The notes under the pieces are model-generated. The model was not told the origin of the DNA. It worked only from the letters and a program-made list of their open reading frames with translations, and searched no databases. A stretch of 64,000 bases of DNA, taken from Luzula sylvatica. Its lineage: Eukaryota; Streptophyta; Magnoliopsida; Poales; Juncaceae. Every line of letters starts with the position of its first letter. The first letter of the stretch is position 1. The translations under genes and the position numbers were made by a program. Shown in pieces: positions 1 to 12,372 of the stretch. The stretch is from contig OX326960.1 of assembly GCA_946800325.1 (NCBI GenBank), positions 18,214,893-18,278,892 of the forward strand. The letters run 5' to 3'.

Positions 1-462
1 AGCCAATTGCCCCTATACCACACTCGTTTTCGAACAAATGGATCTCACCTCCAGCTTACGACAAACTCTGCTGGCTACTTGGCATGCTCTGTCCAAGGGC
101 CAAAACCGGGAAACCGACACTCACCGACAAATTGAGCAAAAATGGGCGGCTACTATTTGGATGATCTGGAAGGAACGAAACATGCGAATTTTTCAAAAGA
201 AGGGAAGAATGCCAAATCTATTGGTCCAAAATATCAACAGCTTGATCTATTCCTGGACTTTAGCCAAAATTTAGCTATCACTATTAGGGCCTCAATAAAA
301 AATTTTATTCGATGTTTTTCCTCTTTGTATTCTTATCTTTTTTGTAATTTGTTCTCTAGAGGTTCCTTAAGCCTCGACAGTGTAAACTTTTTTTCTTTCT
401 TAATATAAATTTGGGCCGACCATGAGCGCGTTTCGCGCTCTAGGACCAACTTCAAAAAAAAA
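1..462 (+). mobile_element. LINE (non-LTR retrotransposon) 3'-end remnant
   Basis: The reading frame at 38-274 encodes about 78 residues with a WxxIWKERNxRIF-type motif, typical of the extreme C-terminus of plant LINE ORF2 just after the zinc-binding (zf-RVT) region. It is followed by about 190 bp of 3' UTR-like sequence ending in an A-rich tail near 452-462. The element continues upstream of the window, so only the 3' end is visible. Family assignment rests on protein pattern recognition. It is a remnant and not expected to be functional. Confidence 0.6.
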
Positions 463-912
463 ATATATATATATTTGCTAATTTAACTTGAATTAATTAG
501 ATAAAATAGGACTAATTAATTAACAAATATAAAATTAAAATTAAAAATTTAATAGAAAAATCAAACAAAAATATAAATCATGTCATTTAAAACTATACCA
601 AAACAAATATATATCATGGATCATTAAATACATGTATTTTTAGATCCATATACATTAGAATATATCAAATCAGACATCAAATATCAAACATGCACATAGT
701 AGGATTAATACATTAAAAGAAAGCAAGATAAAAATAACTAGCATAATCAATAAAGATTTTTGAATTTTTTGGTGCTTATCGGCACCGTATTATAATAGCT
801 AGATTTCGCGAGGCCATCGGATCACGATCATTCGGATCGGGTCATTTATGTATGGGTTATGTTCAAGTTTTGAGTCGTCGACTTGTCAATATTTTCGGAT
901 AGGGTCAGGTCG
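463..912. other. AT-rich intergenic stretch
   Basis: No gene is visible. Positions 605-690 closely resemble 8,120-8,200, so this is the edge of the dispersed block found again at 8.1-10.1 kb. The last 100 bp is locally GC-richer. Confidence 0.5.
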
Positions 913-2051
913 GATTAGGGTCCGACGAGTTAACGACAAGAACGTTGAATTTACATACGGTTTGTTTTAAGTTGAATACTGAATCTACTCGTGTATTTAT
1001 TGGTTTTCGATTTGGATTTCGGATCCCCCGAAATGCACGAGCAGCTTCGTATATGCTCGAGCTGTGCGGGCCCCCGCGGTATCGAATTTATGTCGATCCT
1101 TTAGTGGTTTGTAAATGTTGTTGTTGCAGAGTTACTGGGATTGTGTTTGCATTTGGTTTCGTTTTAGCAATTGCATTGTTGGACTTGGCTTAGATTAGAT
1201 ATGTCAATTGGAATTTGTTGTATTTAATCAATTGCAATGATGATAAATAATTCCACCAAAAATGAAAAATGAGATATACTCTCCAGAAGTGGGCAATTTT
1301 TCATAGACGAGAAACAAATTCGATCACAAATTTAAACTAATTCCCTCAAATCATATGGACCATTTCACTGAGAAATAGGCTTTTGGCCCATTTCAATTAT
1401 TGAACAGGCCATTTCACTGTAGAAAGAAAATAAAACTCCCATTTCACGAAACACTACAGTTCGCTAATGCATAAATGCGTGTAGTTTATAATTTTTATAT
1501 CTAATCTTATGCAATCAATAAATGATAAATTCGGTATGGATATAAATATTATTTATTCAGGGCTTTGATAGCAAAAAAAAAATATGATGTCATTATTACC
1601 TGTAAGTATAAGTACTCCACGAATATAACAATATCCAGAAAAGATGAAGTGTTAATTAGTGAAGAAATGAATATGTTGATCATTTTTTGTTCATGGATTG
1701 CAAATATACAACAAGATATTCGAACCGTCTGCGACAACAGAATAAGACTTAAAGATAGTAAATTTCATATTATATATGAGTTTGTCAATGTACAAAATTT
1801 AAATTGAGTAATTTTGTCAATTTTACACATTTGTCCTCAATTATGATTATGTGCATCGTTTTGTAGTGATTTTTCTGTTTCGTGGAGCACAAATATGTGA
1901 CATTATCATATGTTCTTTGATCTGATTAGATTATTTATTTCATTTTTCCATTTGAATTAATCCAAATTCTTATTTTTGTGCAAACTCGTTTGACTATTAT
2001 CACATTCATTTGAACCATTACATCATTATTTGCGACAAAATATGAGCCATT
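913..2051 (+). repeat. Tandem duplication, copy 1 (1,139 bp)
   Basis: Positions 913-2051 are repeated almost base for base at 2052-3165. Both copies start at gattagggtccgacg, and the junction falls on the short shared word gatta. A short open frame (945-1193) lies at the left end, but it matches nothing I recognise and differs by frame-altering indels in copy 2. I treat it as non-coding. Confidence 0.85.
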
Positions 2052-3165
2052 GATTAGGGTCCGACGAGTTAACGACAAGAACGTTGAATTTACATACGGT
2101 TTGTTTTAAGTTGAATACTGAATCTACTCGTGTATTTATTGGTTTTCGATTTGGATTTCGGATCCCCCGAAATGCACGAGCAGTTTCGTATATGCTCGAG
2201 CTGTGCGGGCCCCCGCGGTATCGAATTTATGTCGATCCTTTAGTGGTTTGTGAATGTTGTTGTTGCAGAGTTACTGGGATTGTGTTTGCATTGGTTTCGT
2301 TTTAGCAATTGCATTGTTGGCTTAGATTAGATATGTCAATTGGAATTTGTTGTATTTAATCAATTGGAATGATGATAAATAATTCCACCAAAAATGAAAA
2401 ATGAGATATACTCTCCAGAAGTGGGCAATTTTTGATAGACAAGAAACAAATTCGATCACAAATTTAAAGTAATTCCCTCAAATCATATAGGCCATTTCAC
2501 TGAGAAATAGGTTATTTGGCCCATTTCAATGTAGAAGAAAATAAAACTCTCATTTCACGAAACGCTACAATTCGATAATGCATAAATGCGTGTATTTATA
2601 TAATTTTTACATCTAATCTTATGCAATCAATAAATGATAAATCCGGTATGGATATAAATATTATTTATTCAGGGCTTTGTTAGCAACAAAAAATATGATG
2701 TCATTATTACCTGTAAGTATAAGTAGTCCACTAATATTACAATATCCAGAAAAGATGAAGGGTTAATTAGTGAAGAAATGAATATGTTGATAATTTTTGG
2801 TTCATGGATTGCAAATATATAAGAAGATATTCGAACCGTCTGCAACAGAATAAGACTTAAAAATAGTAAATTTCATATTATATATGAGTTTGTCAATGTA
2901 CAAAATTTAAATTGAGTAATTTTGTCAATTTTACACATTTGTCCTCAATTATGATTATGTGCATCGTTTTGTAGTGATTTTTCTGTTTCGTGGAGCACAA
3001 ATATGTGACATTACCATATGTTTTTTGATCTGATTAGATTATTTATTTCATTTTTCCATTTGAATTAATCCAAATTCTTATTTTTGTGCAAACTCGTTTG
3101 ACTATTATCACATTCATTTGAACCATTACATCATTATTTGCGACAAAATATGAGCTATGGATTAA
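2052..3165 (+). repeat. Tandem duplication, copy 2
   Basis: This is the second copy of the 913-2051 unit, with scattered substitutions and small indels; for example, the segment around 2,515-2,535 is shorter. Its right half is also related, more distantly, to 8,330-9,000. Confidence 0.85.
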
Positions 3166-4579
3166 CCATTATTATTTATTAATGGATGTAGTTTCATTGT
3201 AGATATGTATGCGTGTACTAATTTACGATCAACTTTGAGTATTTTTTCGAATATCACGTCACTTAAAATCAGTTACGTGAATTATTATAATTCGTTAGCT
3301 TCGTATTGGCCGAAGAATGTCAAGTGTTACTATTTTTAGAATGTATTTATGTATATACCGATTTGATATACTATATTAATGTGGCTTTAGACACGAGTTC
3401 CAATAACCCAAATTTCAGACTCCATTTAGATAATTGTACCGACTAATCAGATGATAATCTCGTGATTAAATCCTAGAAAACTCCAAAGAAGGAATAAATA
3501 GATGATTAAATCCTAGAAATTCGACTGGTCGTATTTTGGTCATGTGATATAAGGCTGGGCCTTTGTTGGTTTAATGGCCCATTAATAAAGTGCAAAAGAG
3601 AATTTGTAAAATCATTTCAAGCTTGTGAATAACTAAGGAAAGACCTTCACGTATATTTCATAAGATATACAATTATAAGAAGTTGAGAGGAAATTGAAAA
3701 ATAATTTACGAATCTTTATGGCCACTATATGCATAATTATTTAATTGGAAAGATCTATGATGTTAGTATAGTTAAGATGTTAGATGAAAACTGAGAAGAA
3801 ATAATATAATTTTTGCATGGGTTAATTGATATATAATTATGCGAATCGAAAACTGAGAATAAATAATATATTAACCCCATGCATGGTTAATATAATTTTT
3901 GCATGGGGTAAATGGAAAGTTAAGACCAAATAGTTAATTTTCAAATAATAGATAGTTTCACTTTTTTGTGTCTTTAATAAGGGAAATAGTTATCTCCTTC
4001 TTTCCATTTTCTTTGTTATAACTATTCGCGGTGAATGAACTGAGAGGAAAACATGAATTAAAAAAGGTATGTAGAGGAAAAGAACATTTTGCGATAAAAA
4101 GTGGGTCCCTTGATGGATCTCATAGAATCGCGCGACGCTCTGCAGAAAAAAACTGAGGACCTAAATGCAGAATTATATTATCAGTCTAGTGGCTAGTAAA
4201 CGAACGAAGTGCATTGATTTGGGTTAAAAAATATATATATTTCATTTTCTTCTTCTTTAATAAGACAGATATATCTGGCCGAGATTTGATTCTGTTAAAT
4301 GTTTCGAACGAAGATAACAAACTTCATGTTGAAGAGAAGAACATGGTTATGAGAAACCAGGTAATTACAAGAATTTTGTTAATGTTATCCAATTGTATTT
4401 CTTTGTTTCTCTTTGTTAATTCCTCATTATATGGTAATTATATAATTTGTTTTTCTTTTTAATTTATGAAAGTTCGTGAGTGCAAATCAGTCAGCATAAT
4501 CAAAGGAAGCCCTAGCACATGAATACAGAAGTACACAGATAAAATGCTCCAAACTTTTTTCTTTTATTTGTTTTTCTTT
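3166..4579 (+). repeat. Decayed copy of the CTNNBL1-upstream block
   Basis: Stretches here align by eye with 9.1-10.05 kb and with 30.17-30.92 kb, the region upstream of CTNNBL1. Shared landmarks are the TGGGCC-type motif near 3,555, the 'gttagatgaaaactga' phrase near 3,780, and the splice-donor-like 'aaaccaggtaatta' near 4,355. No coding exon is recognised. The copy is interrupted at 4,588 by a hAT element and resumes at 5,823. Confidence 0.6.
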
Positions 4580-4587
4580 CTTTCATG

Positions 4588-5822
4588 CAGGCCCAGTCCT
4601 GAACTTTCGGAAGCCTGTGGCATGATGTTACGATAATCCATAATTACCGAATTATATCATTTAAAAAACAAATTCTTAATGTAAAATAAAATACATAATA
4701 ATAAAGCGAGTTCAAAGTATTACAAAACGCATAACTAGCCTATTCATTTCCTCCTCGTTTACCAAATTATCGTTTTACTCCTCGTTAATCAAATTATCAT
4801 TTTCATCCTCATTTCCTCGTAACTTGAACGTTCCGTCGATGTATTAGACATAACAAATCTATCCATGGCACCTCTTTGAGATCGAATAAAAGATTCGCGT
4901 CTTTCTTTGTTTTTTCTCATGATTATACCTATAATTATAAAAGAATTATCATAAAAAATTGCAACATATTATCTTAATTGAATTGAGCACAAAATTACTA
5001 CAAATTGCAGTCCTAGAAAGCAAGCTACAAGTATGTACTCGAAAATGAAAAAAAAATTATTTATAGAGCATGCTCGAAATTCAGTCACATACTCGAAAAA
5101 ATCCCAACAGAAATTACTTGTAATTATAATTTACTTGAAAAAATTCAGTCACATACTGTTGCAAATTACTTGTAATTATAATTTCAGTCACATACTCGAA
5201 ATTCTCTTGTAATTATAATTTACAGAGCATATATTACAGAAATTACAAGAGCCAAAGAGCAAAACAGAAGAAGTTACAGCAATCACAATTTACAGAAATT
5301 CTCTATCGCAGCGAAATTACAAAAGCCAAACATAAATTAAAGAGAAATTACACGAAATTGAAGAGCAATTCGAAGAGGAGGGTACCACACGCAGCGAAGA
5401 TTGATGAAATAACACGAAATTGACGAAAATCCCTACCGCTGTGAAAAAAATGACGAAGAAACGAAGAGGAGCTGAATGAAGCGGGTGAACTTGAAGAGGA
5501 AAGTAGTCTCCTGGGCAGCTGGGCTCCGATCATGGTCGCCTCGCGTGCGTGCCGGTTGCAAGTCCCTTCAGTCGCGTCGCATCATCGCTTCAGTCGCAGA
5601 GCACGGAATGACGGAATTAAGGTTTCGTTGTCCTAGGAGCGTGCAGCTTAATATAAGAGTAGCGGATTCGGATCCTTGCACAAGCGGGTCCGGTGCATAT
5701 AAGAGTTAATGGGTCGGATTGATAATAGATATAATTGATTTATATGTAAAAAAAAGGGAGGCATATGAAAAATGGAGGCATGTGACTTGGAACAACTGGG
5801 TCAAAGTCCAGGGCCGGGCCTG
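4588..5822. mobile_element. Non-autonomous hAT-type DNA transposon
   Basis: The element is flanked by a perfect 8-bp direct repeat, ctttcatg (4,580-4,587 and 5,823-5,830), the target-duplication length of the hAT superfamily. Its ends are imperfect inverted repeats: caggcccagtcctgaacttt at the left, and the complement of aaagtccagggccgggcctg at the right (about 17 of 20 matching). The 1.2-kb interior has no transposase; it holds short repeats of 'cacatactcgaaa' around 5,080-5,200 and a GC-richer right third. Family context and the restored flanking homology support a single insertion. Confidence 0.8.
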
Positions 5823-6420
5823 CTTTCATGTATGTGTAATGCTAACCAAACTTGGTTTAGTCTAGACTAAAAGTAAATCAAGTTGATTCAAAAATATAAT
5901 TCAACTTAAATTGGATACATTTATAATGGTTTATGTATGTGCGTTTTAATTAAATATTTTTCTATTTTCCATAATTATGTTAAATTTGGTATCCAATTGT
6001 TCGTTCCAAATAGTATATTGGTTCTCGTCTTCTCGTCTCTTCTGCTAAACCCTAGAGCTCGCACATTCACTCTCTCTTCTTTCCGATACATCTTGATTTC
6101 ACCTAAATTTTGCTTCCCAACTGCTAATCTGATGACAATCTTTTAGTTAAATCCTAGAAAGAAAACTCCGATGAAAGAAGAAAAAGGTGAGGGTTTGGCC
6201 GGGAAGAGACGTGTCATGCAGAAGTTCCCGCAAGTAATACTTTTGTCACTGAATATCGCATGCCACATTTCTATTGGGTCTTTTGCTTTAATGGCCCGTA
6301 AGAATCCTACACATTATTTTACAAAAATCATTTTAAATTTGTGCATAATCAACCAACTAACTAACTGACTGACTATAATTTCTAATGTGAGATAACGAAC
6401 TTCTCGATGCTGAGAATATG
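5823..6420 (+). repeat. Continuation and restart of the CTNNBL1-upstream block
   Basis: Positions 5,850-6,110 resemble 30,970-31,295: a 'ggtttag..agactaaaa' phrase, 'tgtgcgttttaatt', then the CT-rich leader with the telo-box core aaaccctag near 6,049. At CTNNBL1 the start codon follows this leader; here no CTNNBL1 coding sequence follows. Positions 6,130-6,420 restart the block and resemble 3,450-3,680. Confidence 0.55.
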
Positions 6421-7440
6421 GTTCTAAGCATTGTTTGAAAACTCAAAAATTCGACTCGACTCGGCATCTAACAGGGTGGACTTATTTTGAAACTCGCTTA
6501 AAAACCCATTGAGTTAGTAACGCAATAACTCGTTTGTTTATAATATAATATCATATTGCATAACATTATTCATCAACAATTATACATTACTATTTTTAAA
6601 TTTGAACATAATATCAATATTGAAGCAATTAGATAAGAAAGATGAAATAATATCATATAAAATTAAACAATTAGTTACAATATCTTAAAAATGTGGGTGT
6701 TTGATAGGGTATTAGGAGTTAATAATGTTTTAAGGGGTTAATTATATGTAATATTATGTAAATTATAAATTTCTTTAAATGAAAACTGAGTATGGGGCAA
6801 ACCCATCTCAGAGTTAAACTCAAAAAAAAAAAAAATATCTTAAAAATGTATGTAATTTAAGACATCATTACATAGCACATATAGGTCCATAACAAAAAAA
6901 AATTTGTTCAAACATATATATACATTTGTGTTAAGTCAAGTATTACAATTAATCATATATAAAAAAACATCTTTTTATGTCAGGATTGCAATGAATATGT
7001 CATATATTTTATGATAATAATTTCAAAATAAACAAACTTATTTAAGTTAGGTGTAATGTTTACTTACATATTTTTTTTCAAGTCAGGTAGAATATACACA
7101 TAAATGTATGCATATCATTTATTTATATAACGCTAAATATATGGCTAAATTACATATAATATACAATTTCATAAATATATGGTTAAATTACATATTATAT
7201 ACAATTTCATTTGTTTTAATTACAGTATATGCACACAAATATTGAAAATATGTTTAAATCAGGTGTTACATATATTTTCGTATAATATACAATTTTTTGT
7301 TTATATGTACTAATAGAATTAAAAATATATAATTATTAATTAGTTAAAATATATATGAGCCAATCGAGTCATTCCGAGTTTCATGATGAAATCGCCGAGT
7401 CATGTCTCGAGTAACGGAGGTTCCAACTTAAATCAGGTGT
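6421..7440. other. AT-rich intergenic stretch
   Basis: No gene is seen. A poly-A run ends a phrase at about 6,785-6,835, which could be the 3' tail of a retroposed fragment. The edges, near 6,450-6,530 and 7,360-7,430, both carry 'cgactcg/ccgagtc' words, but I could not define an element. Confidence 0.4.
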
Positions 7441-7800
7441 TCCATTTTTTTTACACAGAAGTTGGTTTAGCTGGACTAAAATTAGTCCAAGTTGCAGTAT
7501 AAAAAAACTAATATGATCATCTTAACTTAAATATATATTTATTGGTTTATTTCTGTGCATTTTAATTTAATCTTCTCTAATTTGTTGATTATTGCTAATT
7601 TTCATATCAAACTGATGAACTCCAAGATCCCGAGGAATGAGGTAATTGAAGAGATTCTCTTGAAAATTGAATTGTATTTTGTTCGCTTCTCTTGGTTAAT
7701 TTCATAATTATTTAATTTCTTTGTTCTCAGTTTAACAAGAAACTAAATGCCACTCGAGCTTAGTGAAATAAAAAAATACCCATAGATTTCACAAATGGAA
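7441..7800 (+). repeat. Short copy of the CTNNBL1-upstream block
   Basis: 'ggactaaaattagtccaagtt' (7,473 onward) and the following 100 bp match 30,985-31,085 closely. 'aggtaattgaagagatt' at 7,638 resembles the donor-like phrases at 4,355 and 30,763. No coding potential is recognised. Confidence 0.5.
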
Positions 7801-7831
7801 AGTTTTATGATGCATCATTTTTTTTTTATGG

Positions 7832-8010
7832 GTAGGTTTTCTTGGCTTAATATTCGGTTACGAAATACGAGCCATATGAATAATTTAATTTTGAGTGATA
7901 TTCTCGTCAAGGACTTGTACTGTCCAATATTTTTTGGTTATATCCGGATACATAATGAAATTGTAAACCTCTTTAGTTTTGTATTTGTGTTCATGAAGTT
8001 TTGCACAGTC
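7832..8010 (-). mobile_element. LINE ORF2 fragment (region before zf-RVT)
   Basis: This stretch is about 95% identical by eye to 29,845-30,000, which is clearly LINE ORF2 zf-RVT sequence on the minus strand. The minus-strand reading includes a KEVYNFI-type motif, as in the plant LINE region just before the zinc-binding domain. It is frame-broken and truncated at its left edge by a poly-T-rich insertion. Confidence 0.6.
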
Positions 8011-8099
8011 CTTTGTGGTTTGGAGAGTGTTATAAATGAGTATTAGTTTCGTCAAATCTTTCATGAAATAAGATGAGAACGAGCTTGAAATTTCGCAAA

Positions 8100-10080
8100 T
8101 TTCCTTACTGGATGTTATTATGTATATCATGAATCATTAAATACATGTATTTTTATATCCACGTACATTAGAATATATCAAATCGGACATCAAATATCAA
8201 AAATTTGTAATTATAATGTTTCAACAATTCCCTCAAATCATATAGCTCCCAGAGTTTCAATAATTACAGCAAAGAAAAATTGGAAATTATTCTTTGAGCC
8301 CATATATTTTTAGCACACTGAGAAATAGGATATCTGGCCATTTGAATTATTGAATAGGCCATTTCACTGTAGAAAGAAAATAAAACTCTCATTTCACGAA
8401 ACACTACAGTTCGCTAATGCATAAATGCGTGTAGTTTATAATTTTTACATCTAAGTATGGATATAAATATTAGTTATTCAGGGCTTTGTTAGCAAAAATA
8501 TATGATGTCATTATTACCTGTAAGCATAAATAATCCACGAATATAACAATATCCTGAAAAGGTGAAGTGTTAATTAGTGAAGAAATGTTTTTCAAAAAAA
8601 AATTAGTGAAGAAATGAATATGTTGATCATTTTTTGTTCATGGATTGCAAATATATAACAAGATACTCGAACAGTCTGCAACAGAATAAGACTTAAAAAT
8701 AGTAAATTTCATATTATATATGAGTTTGCCAATGTACAAAATTTTAATTGAGTAATAATTTTGTCAATTTTACACATTTGTCCTCAATTATGATTATGTG
8801 CACCATTTTGTAGTGATTTTTCTGTTTCGTCGAGCATAAATATGTGATATTATCATATGTTCTTTGCTGTGATTAGATCCTTTATTTCATTTTTCCATTT
8901 GAATTAATCCACATTCGTATCTTTGTGCAAACTCGTTTGACTATTATTACAATCATTTGAACCGTTAGATTATGATTTGTGATAAAATTTGAGTCATTGA
9001 TTAATTATTTTTGTTTGAATGTAGTTTCTTTGTATATATGTACGTGTACTACTTGACAATCAACTTTGAGTATTTTTAGAATTTCACGTCATCTAAAATC
9101 AGTTACATGAATTATTATAATTCGTTAGCTTCGTATTAGCCGTAGAATGTCACGTGTACTATTTTTAGAATGTACGCGTGTACTATTTTTTTCTTGATTT
9201 CTCGCGTCCATTCCAACTCGAGCATAGTTGCTATCATGTTTTCTTGATATCTTGTTAAGTTTGTTGCTTCACTTTTGTGATGGTTATACATTTCTTAAAC
9301 ATTGCTCAATTGTTCCATTAGAGATTGAAATTAATTTTTAGATTATTAAATATAATACAACATAGTTTTTGCACTTTTCTACTTGATCCTAATTTACATT
9401 ATGGCTGGGCCTCTGTTGGTTTGTGGGCCCACTAGAAAAGTGCACAAATTAAAAAAAAAAAAGGGCTTCTATGTGTCTCAAATTCATGATTAACTTACTA
9501 ATTATTTTTTAATAACATATTAAATTTGTAGTCATCAATTCATGATGAGTCATCAATTCATAATTAACCTACTAATTAATCTTTAATTAATACGGATCTT
9601 AATTACATATTAAAATTTTAATAATTATGAATTAATTGTTAATTGACATTACTAATTCATATATTAATCATTAATTTGTGACTCATCATGAATTAGGTGT
9701 TGTATAATTTTCCTAAAAATACATCATCTCAAACTTGTGAATAACTAACTAATGAAAGACAATACTTCACATATATATCACGAGATATATAATTATTATA
9801 AGTTGAGACGATTTATGCAACTATAATAGAGAGAATTTACGTGAGCATATTTCTAGAAAGTTGAGGATATAGTCTTTAAGGCCACTGTATGCAAAATTAT
9901 TTTAGCGGAAACTTCTATGATGTTGTATACTTAAGATGTTAGATGAAAACTGAGAATAAACGATATGACTTTTCCATGATAAATTGATATATACGAAGAG
10001 AAAATCGAAAGAAAACACAAACTGAAAAGGTGTACAGACGAAAAGAACAATGTGCGAATCGAAACAGAGAAGGCATGCAC
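8100..10080 (+). repeat. Dispersed block copy (similar to 0.6-4.1 kb)
   Basis: Positions 8,120-8,200 match 605-690; 8,330-9,000 match 1,370-2,050 and 2,510-3,165; 9,100-9,180 match 3,280-3,345; 9,395-9,440 match 3,550-3,595; and 9,735-9,960 match 3,615-3,800. The order is conserved, so this is one long diverged duplicate. No gene is visible. It is cut by a DNA element from about 10,088; the phrase 'taaatggaaagttaagacc' at about 12,083 (also at 3,909) shows it resumes there. Confidence 0.65.
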
Positions 10081-10087
10081 ACTCTAT

Positions 10088-12027
10088 GGGCCCGTTCGGC
10101 AACACATGGAATAAGAGAATAATGGAAGAGAGACTAGTCAACAATTCCATTTTATTCCATATGTGTTCGGCAATGCCATTTTATTCCATTTTATTCCATA
10201 TGTGTTCGGCAATGTCATTAGAATAAGAATTTGGATTAAATGTACAAATTAATGTCAATTACCAAAATACCCTTGTATTTATAATTTATCATTTGTTAAA
10301 TTTAAAAGACAATGAAAAATATATTTTTACAAAGCAAGAACAAATATTTAAGTATCAAATATATTACAAGAAAAATTAACAAATCAATTCATAAACAAGA
10401 AAATATTAACGAACTTCAAAATATTGTACATCCATTTTTCTCATACAAAATGGTAAATTCTTTATTCTGCAAAAAAAAAGTCATTGCCTGTTTCCATCTT
10501 CTCAGTACCAGCATCCATACCATTACCCGTTCCGACATTGTATCTTCTCACTCAAAATTATATGCGAAATTTGCTTACAGACCTCTAAAAATTCCAAAAA
10601 AGCCTAAAATTCACACTACTACTACTATAATTAATTGTCTGGAGATGGAATTACGCAAGTATGGTATCCAACCTGATTGGAGGCCTAGCGTAATGATTGA
10701 AAAATATGCTTCCTCATCCTTCTTCCAACCTGATCATGAAATTTAACAACGCTTGAATAAAAATCCATGACAAGAATAATGATCAAATCAATTGAAGAAA
10801 CATACTTCAAATTAACCCTAATACATACCTCCTTGCCCAATAAATCAATTTTTAAGCATATCCCAATTAAATCTCGTATAAATTAACCCTAATACATACC
10901 CTCATACAACCCCAATTAAATATTATATGATGTGAAATAAGAGGTTAAGAAAGGTAAAAGTGTAGAAATACTTGTTCTCGACTGGTAACAAAAATAGTGT
11001 CGAAACCAAAGACTTGGTCTTTGAGAATATCAATTGTAGCCTTTTGAATCCTCATTGTTACATCACATTGTTTCTGAAAATTAAATTAATTTCAAAAAAG
11101 AAAGAGAGCAATGAAGCTCATCTAGGATTAAATTAATTTCATAATCCTAAAAAAATTGATGAATTTGCAATATGTAGTATAAATCTCATCTAGGATTATT
11201 TTTGTAGCTCTCCAATTAAATTGTTTTTGCTTCAATTGAGTTGTGTTTCCTTGTTCTAGCCGGGGATATTTTCTGAGTATAAAGTATTTAGAATTAAAAC
11301 TATTTGAATTACTAAATTCGATGAAATTTCGAATTGAATCTAGATAAAAAGAAAAAATGAGTAAAATGTACGATTTAAAGCCTTATCAGATGAAGGATTT
11401 CTTTCCTCCTTTGCAGATGATGTTTGAACAACAATATAACCCAATGTTTTACTTTTCAAGTCAAAAATTTGTTCGAAGTTAGACATTTGTGCTACAATAA
11501 AATGAAAATAATATTTAAAATTGAGTGAATAAAAAACGAACCTCGTCAAACCAAGGCTTTGCTCTCCTCTCTCCATTGTTGAGCTCCAAAGATCTATTTT
11601 ACTCTCGGATGGAGCTTGGAAGCTCGGATGGAGACAAAGAAACTCATACATATGGATCTCTTTAGAAAGATAAAAACGAGCACAACTATAAGTGAGATTT
11701 TGGCAAGACCAATATCCAACGAATTGTCCAGATTTCGCCGGAGAAAACAACGAAGGAGGAGGATTTTATTTTGTCCCCACGAAACAGAGAGAGAAAGGAG
11801 ACATAAAAAAAAAAATTATTTTATTGGCCACGTAGGCAGGAGGTGGAAGAGTAAGGGGCAATTTTGTCCTAAAATATTTCCTATTCCATGGAATAAAGAA
11901 CTTCCAGCCTTACCATGGAATAGAGATCTTCCAAAAAATTACTTCCTATTCCATTTAATTCCAAGCGTGTTCGGCTGGAATAAGACACTTAATCCGTTAT
12001 TCCATCCTAATTCCGGTCTGCCGAACA
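10088..12027. mobile_element. Probable Pack-type DNA transposon, superfamily undetermined
   Basis: The left end reads gggcccgttcggcaac and the right end ...ctgccgaac, with an inverted core of gttcggca. Both ends carry many subterminal copies of 'attcca' and '(gt)gttcggc' in opposite orientations. Host-block homology stops at 10,080 and resumes after 12,030. A short ctat repeat flanks the insert, but the outermost bases are degraded, so the superfamily (PIF/Harbinger-like or another) is not settled. The interior includes an exon-like piece of a host gene on the minus strand, which is why I call it Pack-type. A 144-codon frame at 10,312-10,746 is unrecognised. Confidence 0.5.
10972..11073 (-). 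pseudogene. Captured exon resembling EGY2 (plastid S2P-type metalloprotease)
   Basis: On the minus strand an AG acceptor (ttttcag) precedes a 102-bp open exon of 34 codons, followed directly by a GT donor-like gtattt. The translation contains ATIDILKDQVFGFDTIFVTS. From memory this closely matches the conserved segment of EGY2, an intramembrane zinc metalloprotease of the chloroplast, just before its substrate-binding/GNLRG region. Only this piece is clearly preserved. Further minus-strand exon-like pieces (about 11,390-11,640, including an ATG near 11,580) may be the gene's 5' exons, but I cannot join them in frame. The catalytic HExxH region is absent, so this is a fragment without enzymatic function. 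Confidence 0.55.
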
Positions 12028-12372
12028 ACTACTATGAGATGAACTTGATTGAACTATTGAAAAGAACAATCGTGCAATGCGTAAATGGAAAGTTAAGACC
12101 AAAAATCTACCATACAAGCCACCTATGTCGAGTTCTATCATACATTCATTTTGCTTATGATACATCCATTTTCAAGGATATTTTGTATAATTATTAATTA
12201 ATGAGTATTTAAAGTAAGTTTTCAAGTGTATTTATCAATAAATGAAATGCTAAATAATAAATTTGAATTATTCATGAAAGAAAAAATATCTATAATTTTT
12301 TTTTATGATACACTCTTCTAAATATTTTTTTGAAAAGGTGTATGATAGAACTCTCCTTCTTCTGTTTCTTGA
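12028..12372. other. Intergenic remainder of the dispersed block
   Basis: Positions 12,080-12,110 share 'taaatggaaagttaagaccaaa' with 3,909. A short 'tctaccataca..tatcatacattc' stretch follows. No gene is seen. Confidence 0.4.

Noticed and set aside
945..1193. 82-aa ORF (also at 2,084-2,305)
   Set aside because: The second copy is frameshifted by a small deletion and truncated; no family resemblance.
10312..10746. 144-aa ORF in the Pack-type element
   Set aside because: No recognised motif; low-complexity Lys/Ile-rich start. Possibly a captured piece, but not supportable as a gene.
11616..12197. 193-aa ORF
   Set aside because: It runs across the right end of the DNA element into flanking sequence and overlaps exon-like sequence on the other strand; no recognisable protein.
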